A stretch of DNA of 64,000 nucleotides from Tetracladium setigerum (taxonomy: Eukaryota; Ascomycota; Leotiomycetes; Helotiales), in contig PZJY01000008.1 in assembly GCA_031472005.1 (NCBI GenBank), forward strand, positions 2,480,001-2,544,000, given 5' to 3'. The notes under the pieces were generated by a model. That model searched no databases, was not told the DNA's origin, and was given only the letters and a program-made list of their open reading frames with translations. The translations under genes and the position numbers were made by a program. Positions 1 to 11,509 of this stretch are shown in pieces. How positions within the stretch are numbered: position 1 is the first letter of the stretch; each line of letters begins with the position of its first letter.

Positions 1-1064
1 CCCACCCGCAAGCTCTTCTGGGATGGTGCCCGTATATGGACAAGGAGCAAGAGGATGTGTTCGATGAATGGGCGCGAAATTACCATGGAGGTATGGGTGT
101 GGTTTGCTCGGCACTCTTTGGTTCTCCTCGAGACCCTTCATAACTTGATCGCGAATGGCGGTTATCCCACATGTGGAAAGCTGTTGTATCGAAGCATCGA
201 ATCCGTGAAGGACTGGAGTGATTGAAAGCTAGGTAGGTACATTCTATTCCAACAAAGCAGCTCGTCCACAATCAATCGTGATATGCCAGACGGTCTGGAG
301 CATCGTGCATGAGCAAATGCTTTCGCCGCGACAGCGGGGACCAAGATATAAATTGGTATGACATCGTGAATAATAAAAAATAACAACCAGGTGTTGCAAT
401 ACTTGTGTAATGACGTGTAGAACTCGAATAGGTAATGAAGGGAGGACTAAAGATTTCGGGAGAGGAGGGGAAGGCAAGACAAAGTCGCGCTACTGTGGCG
501 CATCCCTGTACATTTTGTATACTCCGCGCTTGCCAAGTTCGGTGCGGTCATTGATGAGTTTCAATATACAAATATTAGGAAGAATAAAAGGGATAAGAAA
601 GGGATCTTTGCCAGAATTATAGATTCATTCATCTTTACAAGTAGAGTAGAACCAAATGTACTTTTAATTTGTGGTTGATTGATTATTGGGAGCACAAGGT
701 AGCTCGCTCCATTGTCTTGGCAGATGCAGCATGGCATTTGAAATTCGGATCTTGATATCAGATCCCCAGCCGACGTCCGTCACCTCAACATCGACATCGA
801 CCATCGCACAACGCCTGCCAACAACGACATCCACCAGGGGATTTGTAATCTTACCAAATCCATGCAAAGTAGGCGCCGCTCGGAAATTCCAAGCTTCTCT
901 TTCACCATGATGCTCGGAGAATTCTGAAAACCGAGGCCCGTTTTGTTGGGGTGGTTGGGGCATCATAACCCACAGCTTTCTGGCTGGTGCGCAGGTACCA
1001 ACTTTAGTAACTTTACCTCATATTCAGATTTTATATTTGGAGTTGTTGGAAAAACGAAAGCAAG
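1..1064. other. Left edge and al-2 upstream region, no firm gene
   Basis: The first ~140 bases are open in plus frame 3 up to a TAA at about 139-141, with a protein-like composition that includes GWCPYMDKEQ. This could be the tail of a gene cut by the window edge, but I do not recognise it and the stretch is too short to call. The rest, up to the al-2 start, has only small overlapping ORFs on both strands and no family resemblance. It most likely holds the al-2 promoter and leader. Confidence 0.4.
747..765. promoter_or_regulatory. Near-palindromic GATC element upstream of al-2
   Basis: GGATCTTGATATCAGATCC is an inverted repeat with one extra T in the left arm, about 300 bp upstream of the al-2 start. 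Paired GATC elements are the known binding sites of the White Collar photoreceptor complex in fungal carotenoid promoters. Function here is inference only. Confidence 0.25.
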
Positions 1065-2926
1065 ATGGGCTTCGACTACGCCCTCGTGTGAGTTCTCCAT
1101 TCCCCATGGCAATACAAGGTACTTACAAGTATGTAAACAGTCATCTGAAATACACCATTCCTCCTGCCATTGCGCTCACATTCCTTTATCGACCGTTTTT
1201 CAAGCCAATTGATCTCTACAAGCTCTCCTTCTTGATTACAATTGCTGTTGTTTCCACAATTCCCTGGGATTCCTACTTGATCCACCAGAAGATCTGGACA
1301 TACCCTCCCAGCGCCATTGCCGGCCTGACCCTCTTTGACATACCTGCAGAGGAGATCTTCTTCTTCGTCATCCAAACTTATAACACGACCATTCTCTATC
1401 TTTTGTTAAATAAGCCAGTCTTCCACCCAAGCTATTTGGGAGAGAATAATGGAGAAACGAACAGACACAGAGCATATGGATCAAGGTTCCTCACAACATG
1501 TGTGCTGGTTGGAGGGCTATTGGTTTGGAGAGGTGGAAAGGGAACATACCTGGGTTTGATCCTGGCATGGGCCAGTCCATTTGCTCTCTTTCTATGGACT
1601 CTATCCTCAGAGTTCCTGGTCAGCCTGCCCATGACGAGTACCTTTGTTCCCATCGCTTTACCAACCATATACCTTTGGTTTGTCGATACCCTTGCTCTTC
1701 GGAGGGGAACATGGTCAATTGAGACAGGCACAAAGCTGGAGTTGCAACTATGGGAGGGTTTGGAAGTCGAGGAAGCCATTTTCTTTCTTGTGACCAACGT
1801 TTTAATTGTATTTGGTTTGGTCGCATTCGACCATGCACTCGCTATTCTCTTGGCTTTTCCGGATCTGTTTCCAGAAGCTCCTCGCATACCCTCCCCAGCT
1901 TTACTATTACGTGCGATTTTGACGAATTCGTCCAAGTACGACTGGAGAAGGATTGAAGGCTTGAAAGAAGGAATTGCGAGACTCCAGAAGAAGAGTAGAA
2001 GCTTCTATCTGGCTAGTTCGACATTCTCTGGTCGGCTACGGATTGACTTAGTTCTGCTGTAAGTGATAAAACTTTTTGTCAAAATTCCTTCTAATCGTCC
2101 TAGTTACTCGTTCTGTCGGGTTGGTGATGATCTTGTCGACAATGCGACAACGAAATCAGAAGCACGAACATGGATCAACAAACTCAACCACTTTCTTAAC
2201 CTAGCATACGCATCCAAAGAATCTCAGAAGGACTTTAAGGGGGCAGATGTCAACAGCTTCATAATTGAGAATTTTCCCGACAATACTCACTCTGCTCTTC
2301 GTCTTTTCCCTACCCACATACTCCCATACGGACCTCTTTACGAGCTCTTGGAAGGGTTCAAAATGGATCTCGAGTTCTCAACTGAACCACCAAACTTTCC
2401 CATTGCGACTGAACACGACCTAGAAACCTACGCCTTTCGAGTTGCGGGAACTGTGGCAGAATTATGTCTTGGCTTGGTATTCCACCACAGCAAGACACGC
2501 AGCACAGCCAGAGAAAGAGATTATATTATCATGATGGGAGGAAGGATGGGCATTGCCTTGCAATATGTTAACATTGCCCGAGATATCGCTCGAGATGCAG
2601 CAATAGGAAGAGTCTACATCCCAACCATATGGCTGACAGCAAGTGGATTAACTCCACAGGACGTGCTCGCCCGTCCTACAAGTCTCAAGATCGATGCGCT
2701 CCGCGAGAGATTGCTGAAGAAGGCATTTGGAGAATACCAGAATGCGTATTCTGCACTTGCGAGACTGCCAGCGGATGCGAGGGCTCCGATGAGAGTGGCT
2801 ATTGAGAGCTATATGGAGATTGGACGTGTGTTACGCGAGGCAGGGTATGTGGTGAAGGAGGGAAAGGCGACAGTGCCGAAGTTGAGGAGGATCAAGGTGG
2901 CTTGGAAGGCTTTGAGTGAGGGATAG
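1065..2926 (+). CDS. al-2: Bifunctional lycopene cyclase / phytoene synthase
   Basis: Exons are 1065-1087, 1141-2058 and 2104-2926, giving 587 aa, the usual length for fungal AL-2/CarRA. The N-terminal half is the membrane-embedded CrtYcd-type lycopene cyclase, with the two repeated acidic motifs IPAEEIFFF (near residue 76) and EVEEAIFF (near 213). The C-terminal half is phytoene synthase, with the first Asp-rich motif DDLVDN (near 325) and the second, NIARDIARD (near 470), which bind the prenyl diphosphates through magnesium. It joins two GGPP into phytoene and later cyclises lycopene ends. The start MGFDYALV, joined to HLKYTIP across the first intron, matches the family. The next gene downstream is the phytoene desaturase, on the same strand. 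Light regulation is known for the family; here only a GATC element hints at it. Confidence 0.95.
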
Positions 2927-3405
2927 AATTAGATGATAGACATGAGATGACGACCTTTACGTCGAATAGAATAACGCTGTTTATGACGACTGTTTTTTCC
3001 AGTCTTGACGCCTGTCTGTGTGGTACAGTGCAGTAGTAGTAGCACAGTAGCTCAAGCCAAGACTAGTGAACTTCAATCTCCTTCAACATGTCATTGACCA
3101 TAAAATTGACCATACCTGTAGAGTAGATTGGATTTTCAACAATAATACAACTTTGACACGCCAAATTTCAGTCCAACATTCAAAAAGAAGTTTACCCAAG
3201 AATTCCTTTTTTTTCCCCGTCACACTTGGCCGTTGTTTGGAGTGCGTCATGATTCTGCAGGAGCGAACGACTGCAGCAGTGACACCTCGTCCGAACTCTC
3301 CATTTCTCCACCACAACCATCGACATGTGAAGAATCTATGAGTACAAGCTGTCAAAGGCCAGTCCTCGTACTGCGCAGCTTCACACATAATTCAAGCAGC
3401 TCACA
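2927..3405. other. Intergenic, al-2 to al-1
   Basis: A 479-bp gap between two same-strand carotenoid genes. It must hold the al-2 3' end and the al-1 promoter. Small ORFs on both strands look spurious. No TGANTCATG element was seen here. Confidence 0.5.
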
Positions 3406-5186
3406 ATGGCTTCCAATGGCAAAGGCAAGACCGCAATCATAGTTGGTACGCACTCCTCCCTATACCTATCCATCTCTCTACTCATAAGTCACAACATCTA
3501 GGCGCAGGAGTAGGCGGCGTAGCATCAGCAGCACGCCTCGCAAAAGCCGGTTTCCGCGTTACCCTCCTAGAAAAGAATTCCTTCACCGGCGGACGCTGTT
3601 CGCTGATCGAACGATCCTCCTACCGATTCGACCAAGGCCCCTCCCTCCTGCTCCTCCCCAAACTCTTCCACGAAACATTTCACGATCTCGACACCTCCCT
3701 GTCCGCCGAGGGCGCCACGCTTCTCAAATGCGAGCCGAACTACAATTTGTTCTTCGCGGATGGCGAGACGTTCCAGCTTAGTACGGATGCGAGCGTGATG
3801 AAGCGGGAGGTGGAGAGGTGGGAGGGGAAAGATGGGTTTGAGCGGTATTTGAGATGGATGGGAGAGGCGCATCGACATTATGAGTTGAGTGTTCGCGAGG
3901 TCTTGAAGAAGAACTTCACGGGCTTGCTTAGTATGGCGAGATGGAGTTTCCTCAAACATGTCGTTGAGTTACATCCCTTCGAGAGTATCTACTCCCGCGC
4001 GAGTAGGTATTTCTGGAGTGAGAGATTAAGGAGGGTTTTCACTTTTGGAAGCATGTATATGGGCATGTCTCCATTTGATGCACCCGGGACGTATTCGCTA
4101 CTACAATATACCGAGTTGGCGGAGGGTATATGGTATCCTGTTGGAGGCTTTCAAAAGGTGGTTCAGGCGCTGGTGGGGGTTTGTGAGAGGTTGGGTGTGG
4201 ATGTTCGCCTGAACACCGCCGTGAAAGAAGTTCTGACCACAGAGGATGGGAAGATTGTTACTGGGGTGAAGCTTGAGAATGGAGAGGTGCTGAATGCAGA
4301 TGTGGTGGTTATAAATGCCGATTTGGTTTATGCCTACAACAACCTCTTTCCCTCCTCCTCCCCCAAAACCAAGGCCTACGCCCAAAATCTCCAGAAAAGA
4401 GACGCCTCTTGCAGTTCCATCTCCTTCTACTGGTCGCTCTCCGCCAAAGTCCCAGAACTCACCACACACAACATCTTCCTTGCGGATGAATACCGCGAAT
4501 CCTTCGACTCAATATTCGATCGCCAAAGCATCCCCAAAGATCCATCTTTCTACGTCAATGTCCCATCTCGAATCGACCCTACTGCAGCACCAGAGGGAAA
4601 AGATGCCATTGTCGTCCTCGTCCCCGTCGGTCACCTGCTCAACTCCACCTCCTCCCCAAATATCAACACAGGCCCCGGCCTTAAACCCGAACTCGACTGG
4701 ACCGCCCTCGTAAACTCCACTCGCAAAACAATCATCGCAACAATCGAATCCCGGACCAACTGCGCGCCGCTCACCCCTCTTATCACCGCAGAAGAAGTAA
4801 ACGACCCTCATACCTGGCAAGAGAAATTCAACCTTGACAAAGGCGCTATCCTCGGTCTCTCACATTCTTTCTTCAATGTATTGGCATTCAGACCAAAGAC
4901 CAAACATCCGCAAGTAAAGGGTGTTTATTTTGTGGGTGCCAGTACGCATCCCGGAACGGGTGTCCCGATTGTACTTGCTGGAGCGAAGATTACGACGGAG
5001 CAGATTTTGGGAGACGTGGGCGTGAGTGTGCCGTGGGCTGGAAGGGAGGGAGGAATGGGTGATATGGGTGTGAAGCAGGATGGGAAGACGGGCTCGTTGG
5101 ACTTGAGGAGTAGGGATAGAGGGGAGTGGCTATTGTGGTTGTTGGGTGTTTTGGTGGTGTTGTTGGCGGTTAGGCTGGTTCGTTGA
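3406..5186 (+). CDS. al-1: Phytoene desaturase
   Basis: Exons are 3406-3445 and 3502-5186 (intron of 56 nt), giving 574 aa, normal for fungal AL-1/CarB. The N-terminus carries the FAD-binding Rossmann motif GAGVGGVA, split by the intron, followed by LEKN and FTGGRCS. The C-terminus has the family signature region VGASTHPGTGVPIV and ends in a single hydrophobic anchor, LLWLLGVLVVLLAV, as expected for a membrane-associated desaturase. It introduces the stepwise double bonds that turn phytoene into lycopene or more desaturated products. It lies 479 bp downstream of al-2 on the same strand. In Fusarium the orthologous pair is arranged differently and sits with a carotenoid oxygenase and an opsin; neither is visible in this window. 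Confidence 0.95.
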
Positions 5187-5411
5187 AGAGCATACCCTCC
5201 TTCTGAGTTAGTAGGTACCTACGATGGTTTCCATGAATATGTACTTCCCACTCCAATCCGAGAGGTATGACCATTAATATAATACAAAATATCTTTTCAA
5301 CGATGCCTCGCGAAACTTTGGGCGCCTCTTCGTATTGTACGATGCCCATCATACGACAAAGCCCTTCTCGTTCTTCCTTAACCACCTTGGAAGTGTATAC
5401 TCTATACTAAT

Positions 5412-5423
5412 CGGAGAGCTCCG
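5412..5423. promoter_or_regulatory. CGG-N6-CCG inverted triplet
   Basis: CGG AGAGCT CCG, about 615 bp upstream of the ADH start. Inverted CGG triplets with a six-base spacer are classic Zn2Cys6 dimer sites (Ppr1/UaY type). Two Zn2Cys6 regulators lie in the window. Binding is untested. Confidence 0.3.
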
Positions 5424-5641
5424 GATGGAAGATGTACCACCTACTTTACTTTCAATTGCATCTTTCCTAATCAAGTAAAACAAGCTCGACTTGACTTCGA
5501 TTGTTAATTTGTGGCACATCATATCACATTAAAATGTCTTGTCTATAGATAAAAAGATAAGATAGAAACTGATATAGGACCAAACTTGATCGGCTAAAGG
5601 AATATTTTCTCCTAGACTCGAGGTCAGGTACAATAGATTGT

Positions 5642-5652
5642 CATGATTCATG
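5642..5652. promoter_or_regulatory. CATGATTCATG shared promoter element, ADH
   Basis: Contains TGATTCATG and its mirror, CATGATTCA, 386 bp upstream of the ADH start. The same 11-mer recurs upstream of the Baeyer-Villiger monooxygenase. It is a member of the TGANTCATG set, which resembles AP-1/Gcn4-type bZIP sites. Confidence 0.5.
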
Positions 5653-6037
5653 ACCCCTTATCCTTCTTTTCCCCTCTCTACCAACCCCACCATGCGCATG
5701 AATACTGCCACTTCAACCGTTATTCGCAATCAACAGGTACACTGACTTCCATGGTCATAACTAAAAATGTCCATAAACATCTAAGGTAATCTTCCGATCA
5801 TCATCCTGCCTCATCCGTTACATTAGTTCCATTTTCACAAGTCCGAAAACCCCATCTTCTCGCTGATCGAATTGACAGAGTCTTTTCTTGATTCTCTTTC
5901 CTCTTTTAAATTTCCAGATCCAAATATCTCAACAAGTAAATCAGTTTCGCAAGATATTCTTTCAATTTTCTCTCTTTCTCCCAAGCCTGTTACTACTCTT
6001 CACTCTTGCCCAATCTCAATCACAGTCTCTCTTCATC

Positions 6038-7865
6038 ATGGCACCAATGCTCACCTCAACAGTCCACGGAACAATGAAAGCCGCACAATTCAACACCGTA
6101 AACAAAACCAATATCTCCTTTCCTTGACTTCTTTACCTAGGTAATCTAAATATCTAACAAGGCTAAAAAAAATAACAGATCTCGAAGAAAATAAACGTCA
6201 ATGAGATTCCCATTCCAACATGTGGCGATGAGGAGATTCTGATTAAGAATAAATGCGCTTCGCTTTGTCATTCGGATCTGGTCGGTTTTGATTTATTTTT
6301 TCTCTCCATCTCTCTTTGTATCTCTCTATCTCTTTCGTTTGTTGTTATCATTTGTATATGTTTTGTTATTAATTAGTATATATACCTTACTGACTGTCTA
6401 TTGAATGGTGTGTAGATGCTCTTCTGGGATGGCACAGCCGAACCAGCTACAAGCGAGGATGTGACAATTGGTCATGAAAACACCGGTGTGGTGGTCGAGG
6501 TTGGCAAGAATACTACAGGTTTTGTGGTTGGTGATAAAGTCGGTTGTTTGGGTTGTAGTTATGCTTGTTGTGAGTTTGTGCTTCCCAGTTTCATTTCTTT
6601 TTTGGCCTTGCTGAACTTTGCTGTTTCATTTGATCTTCTCACTTGAGAATGATTAATAAATTATGGAGGGGAAATTAAGAGGGCAAAATACTGACATATT
6701 GTACAAAAAAGACACATGCGAAGGATGTCAAGTCCACAATCTCCTCTGCGAAAAGGGAACAGGACGCATGCATGGTTTCAGCACCGCAGGACATTTTGCC
6801 GAATACTCCGTCTCGGATTATCGAAATGCAATGGTCTTACCTGATGGGATTGACATGATATCTGCTGCGCCGCTGTTTTGTGCTGGCGTGACTGGTGAGT
6901 TCATTTCTTCTCTGCTCGATCGTATTTTGGGCGTTGGGAAATTCCTTGCCGGCGTTCAACGATACACTATGTATGCCTGTCTGCTGTGCATGGAATATTT
7001 TGAAGGAAAGAGATGATAAATGCAGGAAACGAACGAGTATTGACTTGTGTGAACCAGCTTACCACGCAATAGAGCAATGCGAGCTCCAACCATCGCAATG
7101 GATAGCTGTGATCGGCTGCGGAGGCTTAGGTCATCTCGGTAGGTAAAATCTCCTCTTCTGCCACTCCTGTCCACTCCTCATCTCTCTCTCTCTCTCTCTC
7201 TCTCTTTGCACAATCATACCATTACTTAACACAGAAATCACCAGGTATTCAATACGCCAAATCCATGGGCTTCAACGTCATCGCCATTGATATCTCCGAC
7301 GCACAACTCGAAAACGCGAGATCTTTGGGTGCGGATATGGTCTGCAACTCGTTGACGGAGAGAGATGATTATATTGATAGGATTAAGGAGAGAACAGGTG
7401 GTGGGTGCCATGCTGCTGTTGTCTTCAGTGCGGCTTTGATGGCGTATAAAAATGCGCCGAAAGTTTTGAGGTGTGCTTTGCGAAAATTTCTCTATCCTCC
7501 CCTTCCTGGTGCCTTTTTTCGAACCAGAAAGAAATACTGGAATTGGCCATTCTCAATACTTGTATATTTAACAGAGAACTAAAATCATCTATCAAAACAG
7601 GGTCAACGGCCTAATGATGGTTGTCGGTATCCCACCCAAAGACATTCCCGTCAACGCACTCGATATTCTCCTAGGCAGATATCGAATTAAAGGCGCAAGC
7701 AGTGGGATTCCAAGCACAATGAGGGATCCCATTTATTTTAGTCACGAGAATGCTATCAAGCCGCATATCACGACGTTTAAGAGTTTGGATGATATTCATG
7801 AGATGGTTAGGCTGATGTCGGATGGGAAGAGTGCGGGGAGATTCGGGGTTGTGTTTGATGATTAG
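6038..7865 (+). CDS. Zinc-dependent alcohol dehydrogenase (MDR family)
   Basis: Seven exons: 6038-6097, 6179-6280, 6416-6569, 6712-6894, 7058-7138, 7245-7470 and 7601-7865, giving 356 aa, typical for fungal class I-like ADHs. Catalytic-zinc residues are Cys50-His51 in SLCHSDL and the GHEN motif near 73-76. The structural-zinc loop reads CLGCSYACYTCEGC. The NAD(P) Rossmann motif is GCGGLGHLG. It should oxidise or reduce an alcohol/aldehyde or secondary alcohol/ketone pair in the cytosol; the substrate is unknown. It lies between the carotenoid pair and the Baeyer-Villiger monooxygenase, and shares the latter's CATGATTCATG upstream element, so I place it with the accessory catabolic genes. Intron 5 holds a TC microsatellite. 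A second ATG at codon 4 is an alternative start. Confidence 0.85.
7181..7205 (+). repeat. (TC)n microsatellite in ADH intron 5
   Basis: About 12 uninterrupted TC units inside the intron, forming an extended polypyrimidine tract before the acceptor at 7244. Confidence 0.9.
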
Positions 7866-8698
7866 ACTAAGGATTTTTGAGTTGTTTGTGGATAATGTAA
7901 ATACAGTTCACAGTACCTTCCCTAGTTACATTAGGCCATAAATTTTATTTTGTTCATCGATTGAATGTTGAACAATTGACCTTCTTCTGGCTGATTAGAG
8001 ATAAATTGTGCCTTGCTTCAATGAAATGACACATCCAGCATATTTTGAGCTGCTGCAAGTAAGTTAGTGAAGGAATCCTGCCATTTCTGTGAAGATCCGA
8101 TGAGATCAACCAAAATACTTGCCTTAGGCAAGTATCTTTGTATCTAGGTTAATGCCATGACTTCCATGCTATGGCATGATTCATGAAAAAGAATATAGTG
8201 TCCACCCCGCAATCTGCTTGCCAAGCCGGATTTAGTTCCTGATGTACCCCATACTAAGGTTCGTGGGGTTGAACTTCTTTCCCCACTGTGTCATGCCATA
8301 CCTTTTTGCATGACCGAGATCCCGTCTGTCTCCTAAAGACGTCCACGACTCAGGTCTACTATTCTATCATGTCAAGGCCAAATAACGGCTTGCATCATGC
8401 AGAACTGTAGTCCGAATCTGCGGAAAACATATTTTGGTCCATTAGTTTTCAGCAGGGCTCTTTCATACGGAATCAAGTACTCGCCAATCAAGGCCCTCAA
8501 ATCAAAATCCTGGAGGTGGAATCTGGGGCGGTAGTGCAGGTTTGCTACAGTATCAAATGGGGGGTGTTTTAATCGAGATAGATATTATGAAACCATCTCC
8601 CTCCATCCTCATTAAGATTCAAATCAATTCTTCCCGAGCTTGAAATCTTGAAGTGCATTCTATTTCTCAATCCCTCAAGTCCTTTTACTCTTCGCACG
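7866..8698. other. Intergenic upstream of the monooxygenase
   Basis: An 833-bp AT-rich stretch without a supported gene. It carries the CATGATTCATG element at 8175-8185 and a CGACTCAGG at about 8346-8354. Confidence 0.5.
8175..8185. promoter_or_regulatory. CATGATTCATG shared promoter element, BVMO
   Basis: Identical 11-mer to the one upstream of ADH, here 514 bp before the monooxygenase start. Confidence 0.5.
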
Positions 8699-10701
8699 AT
8701 GATCGAATCAACACAACACAGAAGTTTGGATGCTATTATCATTGGCGCCGGGCCATCTGGCGTTGCAATGGCCCACAGTTTGAAGCATAAGTTGGGTTTC
8801 GACGATTTCACAGTAAGTCGCCGACACGGTTTGAATTATTTAGAGACCATATCTAATTGCCTTACCAGATTTATGATAAATTGGATGGACCTGGTGGCAC
8901 CTGGTTGGCGAATACATACCCCGGATGGTGCGTTGTTTCATTATAGAAGCTCGTTCTTTGAGAATCTAGCTAATTCTAGGCAGTGGATGCGACATTCCAA
9001 CACATCTCTACTCATTCAGTTTCAACCTAAATCCTAATTGGTCCAAGGAACTTTGCGACCAGCCAGAGATTCTAGATTGTTAGTGGAAAACTTCCCAACT
9101 TGTAACAGAGTTCCAACTTACCAGACCAATAGACATAAACGCGACAGTTGATAAATTTTATCTCCGATCCCACATGAACTTTGGAGTTGAGTGCCTTGGA
9201 GCCGAGTGGAAAGATGGGTTGTGGGAGGTCAAATTCTTGGACATGAAAACCAGCAAAGAATTCACGCGAACGACTTCGGTTTTCATTTCGGCAGTTGGTG
9301 GTATTTCTTACCCAAGAGACATTCATTTCGAAGGCATGGAGCGGTTCCAAGGAGCGATGTTCCATTCCGCTAGATGGGATCATAAAGTGGACTACAAAGA
9401 CAAGAGAATGGGAATCATTGGAAATGGATGCAGTGCCGCTCAGATTGTGCCCACGGTCTCTGAGAAGACAGCATTGGTGAAACAGTAAGCCTACACTTTA
9501 CACCCAAAATACTTTCGCATGAGTGGTTTCTAAATCATTTGACCAGGTATGCAAGAAGCCCTCAGTGGTACCATGAAAGACCAAACGAGGAGATATCATC
9601 CTTTCGAAAATTTTGCTATAATTACATTCCTTTAATGCAGAGACTCCATCGATTGCAGATATTCTTTACGAGCGATAGCTATGTCACAACATACGTCCCG
9701 GGAGAAAAGGCCGCGCTCAAACGAAAGCAGACGGAAGAAGAGGCTAAGAACTATATTTACTCACGAACACCAGAGAAATATCACGACATAATTGTGCCAA
9801 AATTCCCCCTAGGTAATTGAATGTCCATGAAAACTCAGCTTCTATGTTCTAACTTCAAGTAGGCTGCAAGAGAAGAATATTCGACCCAAACTACCTTGAT
9901 TCCTTACACCGACCGAACGTGGAGCTTGTACAGCAAGGAATCCAGGAAATCGACGAGACGGGCATTGTTGGGTCTGATGGAAAGCATACCAAGTTTGACA
10001 TTATTGTCCTTGCCACTGGATTTCAAGTCTCAAGATTCCTGACACCTATGGAGGTAATTGGAAAGACAGGAATCTCGTTAAACGAGCAGTGGGACCAATG
10101 CCGTGGCGCACAAGCATACATGGGAACCTTTGTCCATAACTTTCCCAACTTTGCAATTCTGTTAGTATTTCCACCTTTTCCCCGCACTTAAATCCATGCT
10201 AATCACCAGCTTGATAGATTCGGCCCAAACACATTCCCAGCACACAACTCCGTCCTCTTCACCTGCGAAGTCCAGGTTGAATATGTGATGCGCACATTGA
10301 TAGGACCTCTCATCGACAAACGCGCCTCCATAGTTGAAGTCAAACAAAGTGCGGAAATGCAATTCGTCAACCAAACACACGCACAACTCGAAGGCAGTGT
10401 GTTCTCTTCTGGGTGTACGAATTGGTACATCAATGAGTTTGGGCGCAATGCGGCCTCCTGGCCGGGCTTGGCGAGTTCGTTCTGGAGAACGGCATATTTC
10501 CCAAACTTTCGACATTACAACATGAAAAGCAACTCGAGATTTTGGTTTTTGAATACCATGAAGCGCTGGATTGTTACTTGGGGCTTTGGAAAGACGCAAT
10601 TGGCCGTCTTGGGTGTCCTGGTGGCGCTGGCTAGCTCGAAGGGTGGTGGTGCGGGCAATCCATTGGCGTCCTTGGCTGAATATTGGAACCAGGTATTTTA
10701 G
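8699..10701 (+). CDS. Baeyer-Villiger-type flavin monooxygenase
   Basis: Seven exons: 8699-8812, 8869-8927, 8984-9078, 9133-9484, 9547-9812, 9863-10160 and 10218-10701, giving 555 aa. The N-terminal FAD motif is GAGPSG (near residue 15). YPGCGCDIPTHLYSFSF is the usual core of class B monooxygenases. The diagnostic Baeyer-Villiger fingerprint F-x-G-x3-H-x3-W-[DP] appears as FQGAMFHSARWD, just before the NADPH motif GNGCSA. Later LATGF and FGPNTFPAHNS also fit. The expected reaction inserts one oxygen atom next to a carbonyl, turning a ketone into an ester or a cyclic ketone into a lactone, using NADPH and O2. Two candidate lactone hydrolases lie further right in the window. The substrate cannot be read from the sequence. 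The antisense 207-aa ORF over the last exon is a shadow. Confidence 0.88.
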
Positions 10702-11509
10702 ATTCCTTGCTAGTAGAGTTGAGTGATAATCCATCTTTTCCTTCCAGATGCTATCTAAGCCATACGATATTTTGGAAAGTTCCAACTCAACAGAGTGAAA
10801 TTGCGAGGTGTTGGGAAAACATTCAATCAGCCACGTTCAATCATCTTCAACCTCTCTTTGAATACAAACTGTGACTTGAAAACTGGGCAAATAACTTTTA
10901 TTGTGAATTGAATATGCAAGAGGACTAGTGAGGATGAAGAGGGAGGTACATTGTACTCAATTTCGAGAGCATACAACCTACAACTCTCTTGCTGAACGGC
11001 AGAATATCTTGGCCAATGGTTTTCAATCAAAGGATATTAAATGAGGATAAACGAACTAGGTAGGGCAAACTTCAAGTGTAAGCCTGTGCTTTTGGATTAG
11101 TAGCTATGAGCCACTTAGTTGCTGTCGTCGTGATTCTGGGTCCAAACGTCTGTGAAATTGCAAGCTTTGATTGATCGAGACTTAAATCATTTCGAAAAAG
11201 TGGATGGATAAAGCGTGGACGCCAGGAGGTGTTCAAATGGCTGTGGGGATGCCTGCAGCTAATTTTGGTACAGTACTTGAAAGTCAGTTTAACTGTTGGC
11301 TTCACTGGGCACATCAGTTTTGACGATACATCACAAAATTCGGTGAAAACTACCTGGAAGGTATATTGATTCGTGTATATTAATTTGCGGATCTTAATTC
11401 GTGTACGTACAGAAACAATGAAAGGATTGAAAACCTTTGCATTCCTCCAACCAAATCCCAACATTTTCCTGTCTTTCCTCACAGAACTTTTAATTCAGCA
11501 CAAATGAAA
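10702..11509. other. Intergenic between convergent genes
   Basis: About 800 bp between the 3' ends of the monooxygenase and the coiled-coil gene. No gene, repeat or recognised site. Confidence 0.5.

Larger units (their letters stand above)
5187..6037. other. Intergenic upstream of the alcohol dehydrogenase
   Basis: No gene seen. It holds a CGG-N6-CCG inverted repeat and the palindromic CATGATTCATG element (separate entries), then a pyrimidine-rich leader just before the ADH start. Confidence 0.5.

Noticed and set aside
1065..5186. Search for carotenoid companions (opsin, cleavage dioxygenase, terminal oxidase)
   Set aside because: None of the remaining proteins in the window shows the retinal-binding helix pattern or the four-His dioxygenase pattern.
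7181..7205. Possible repeat array or CRISPR-like element
   Set aside because: A plain TC dinucleotide run in an intron, with no spacers.
10162..10785. 207-codon minus-strand ORF over the end of the monooxygenase
   Set aside because: Fully antisense to the conserved last BVMO exon, with no family resemblance. A shadow frame.
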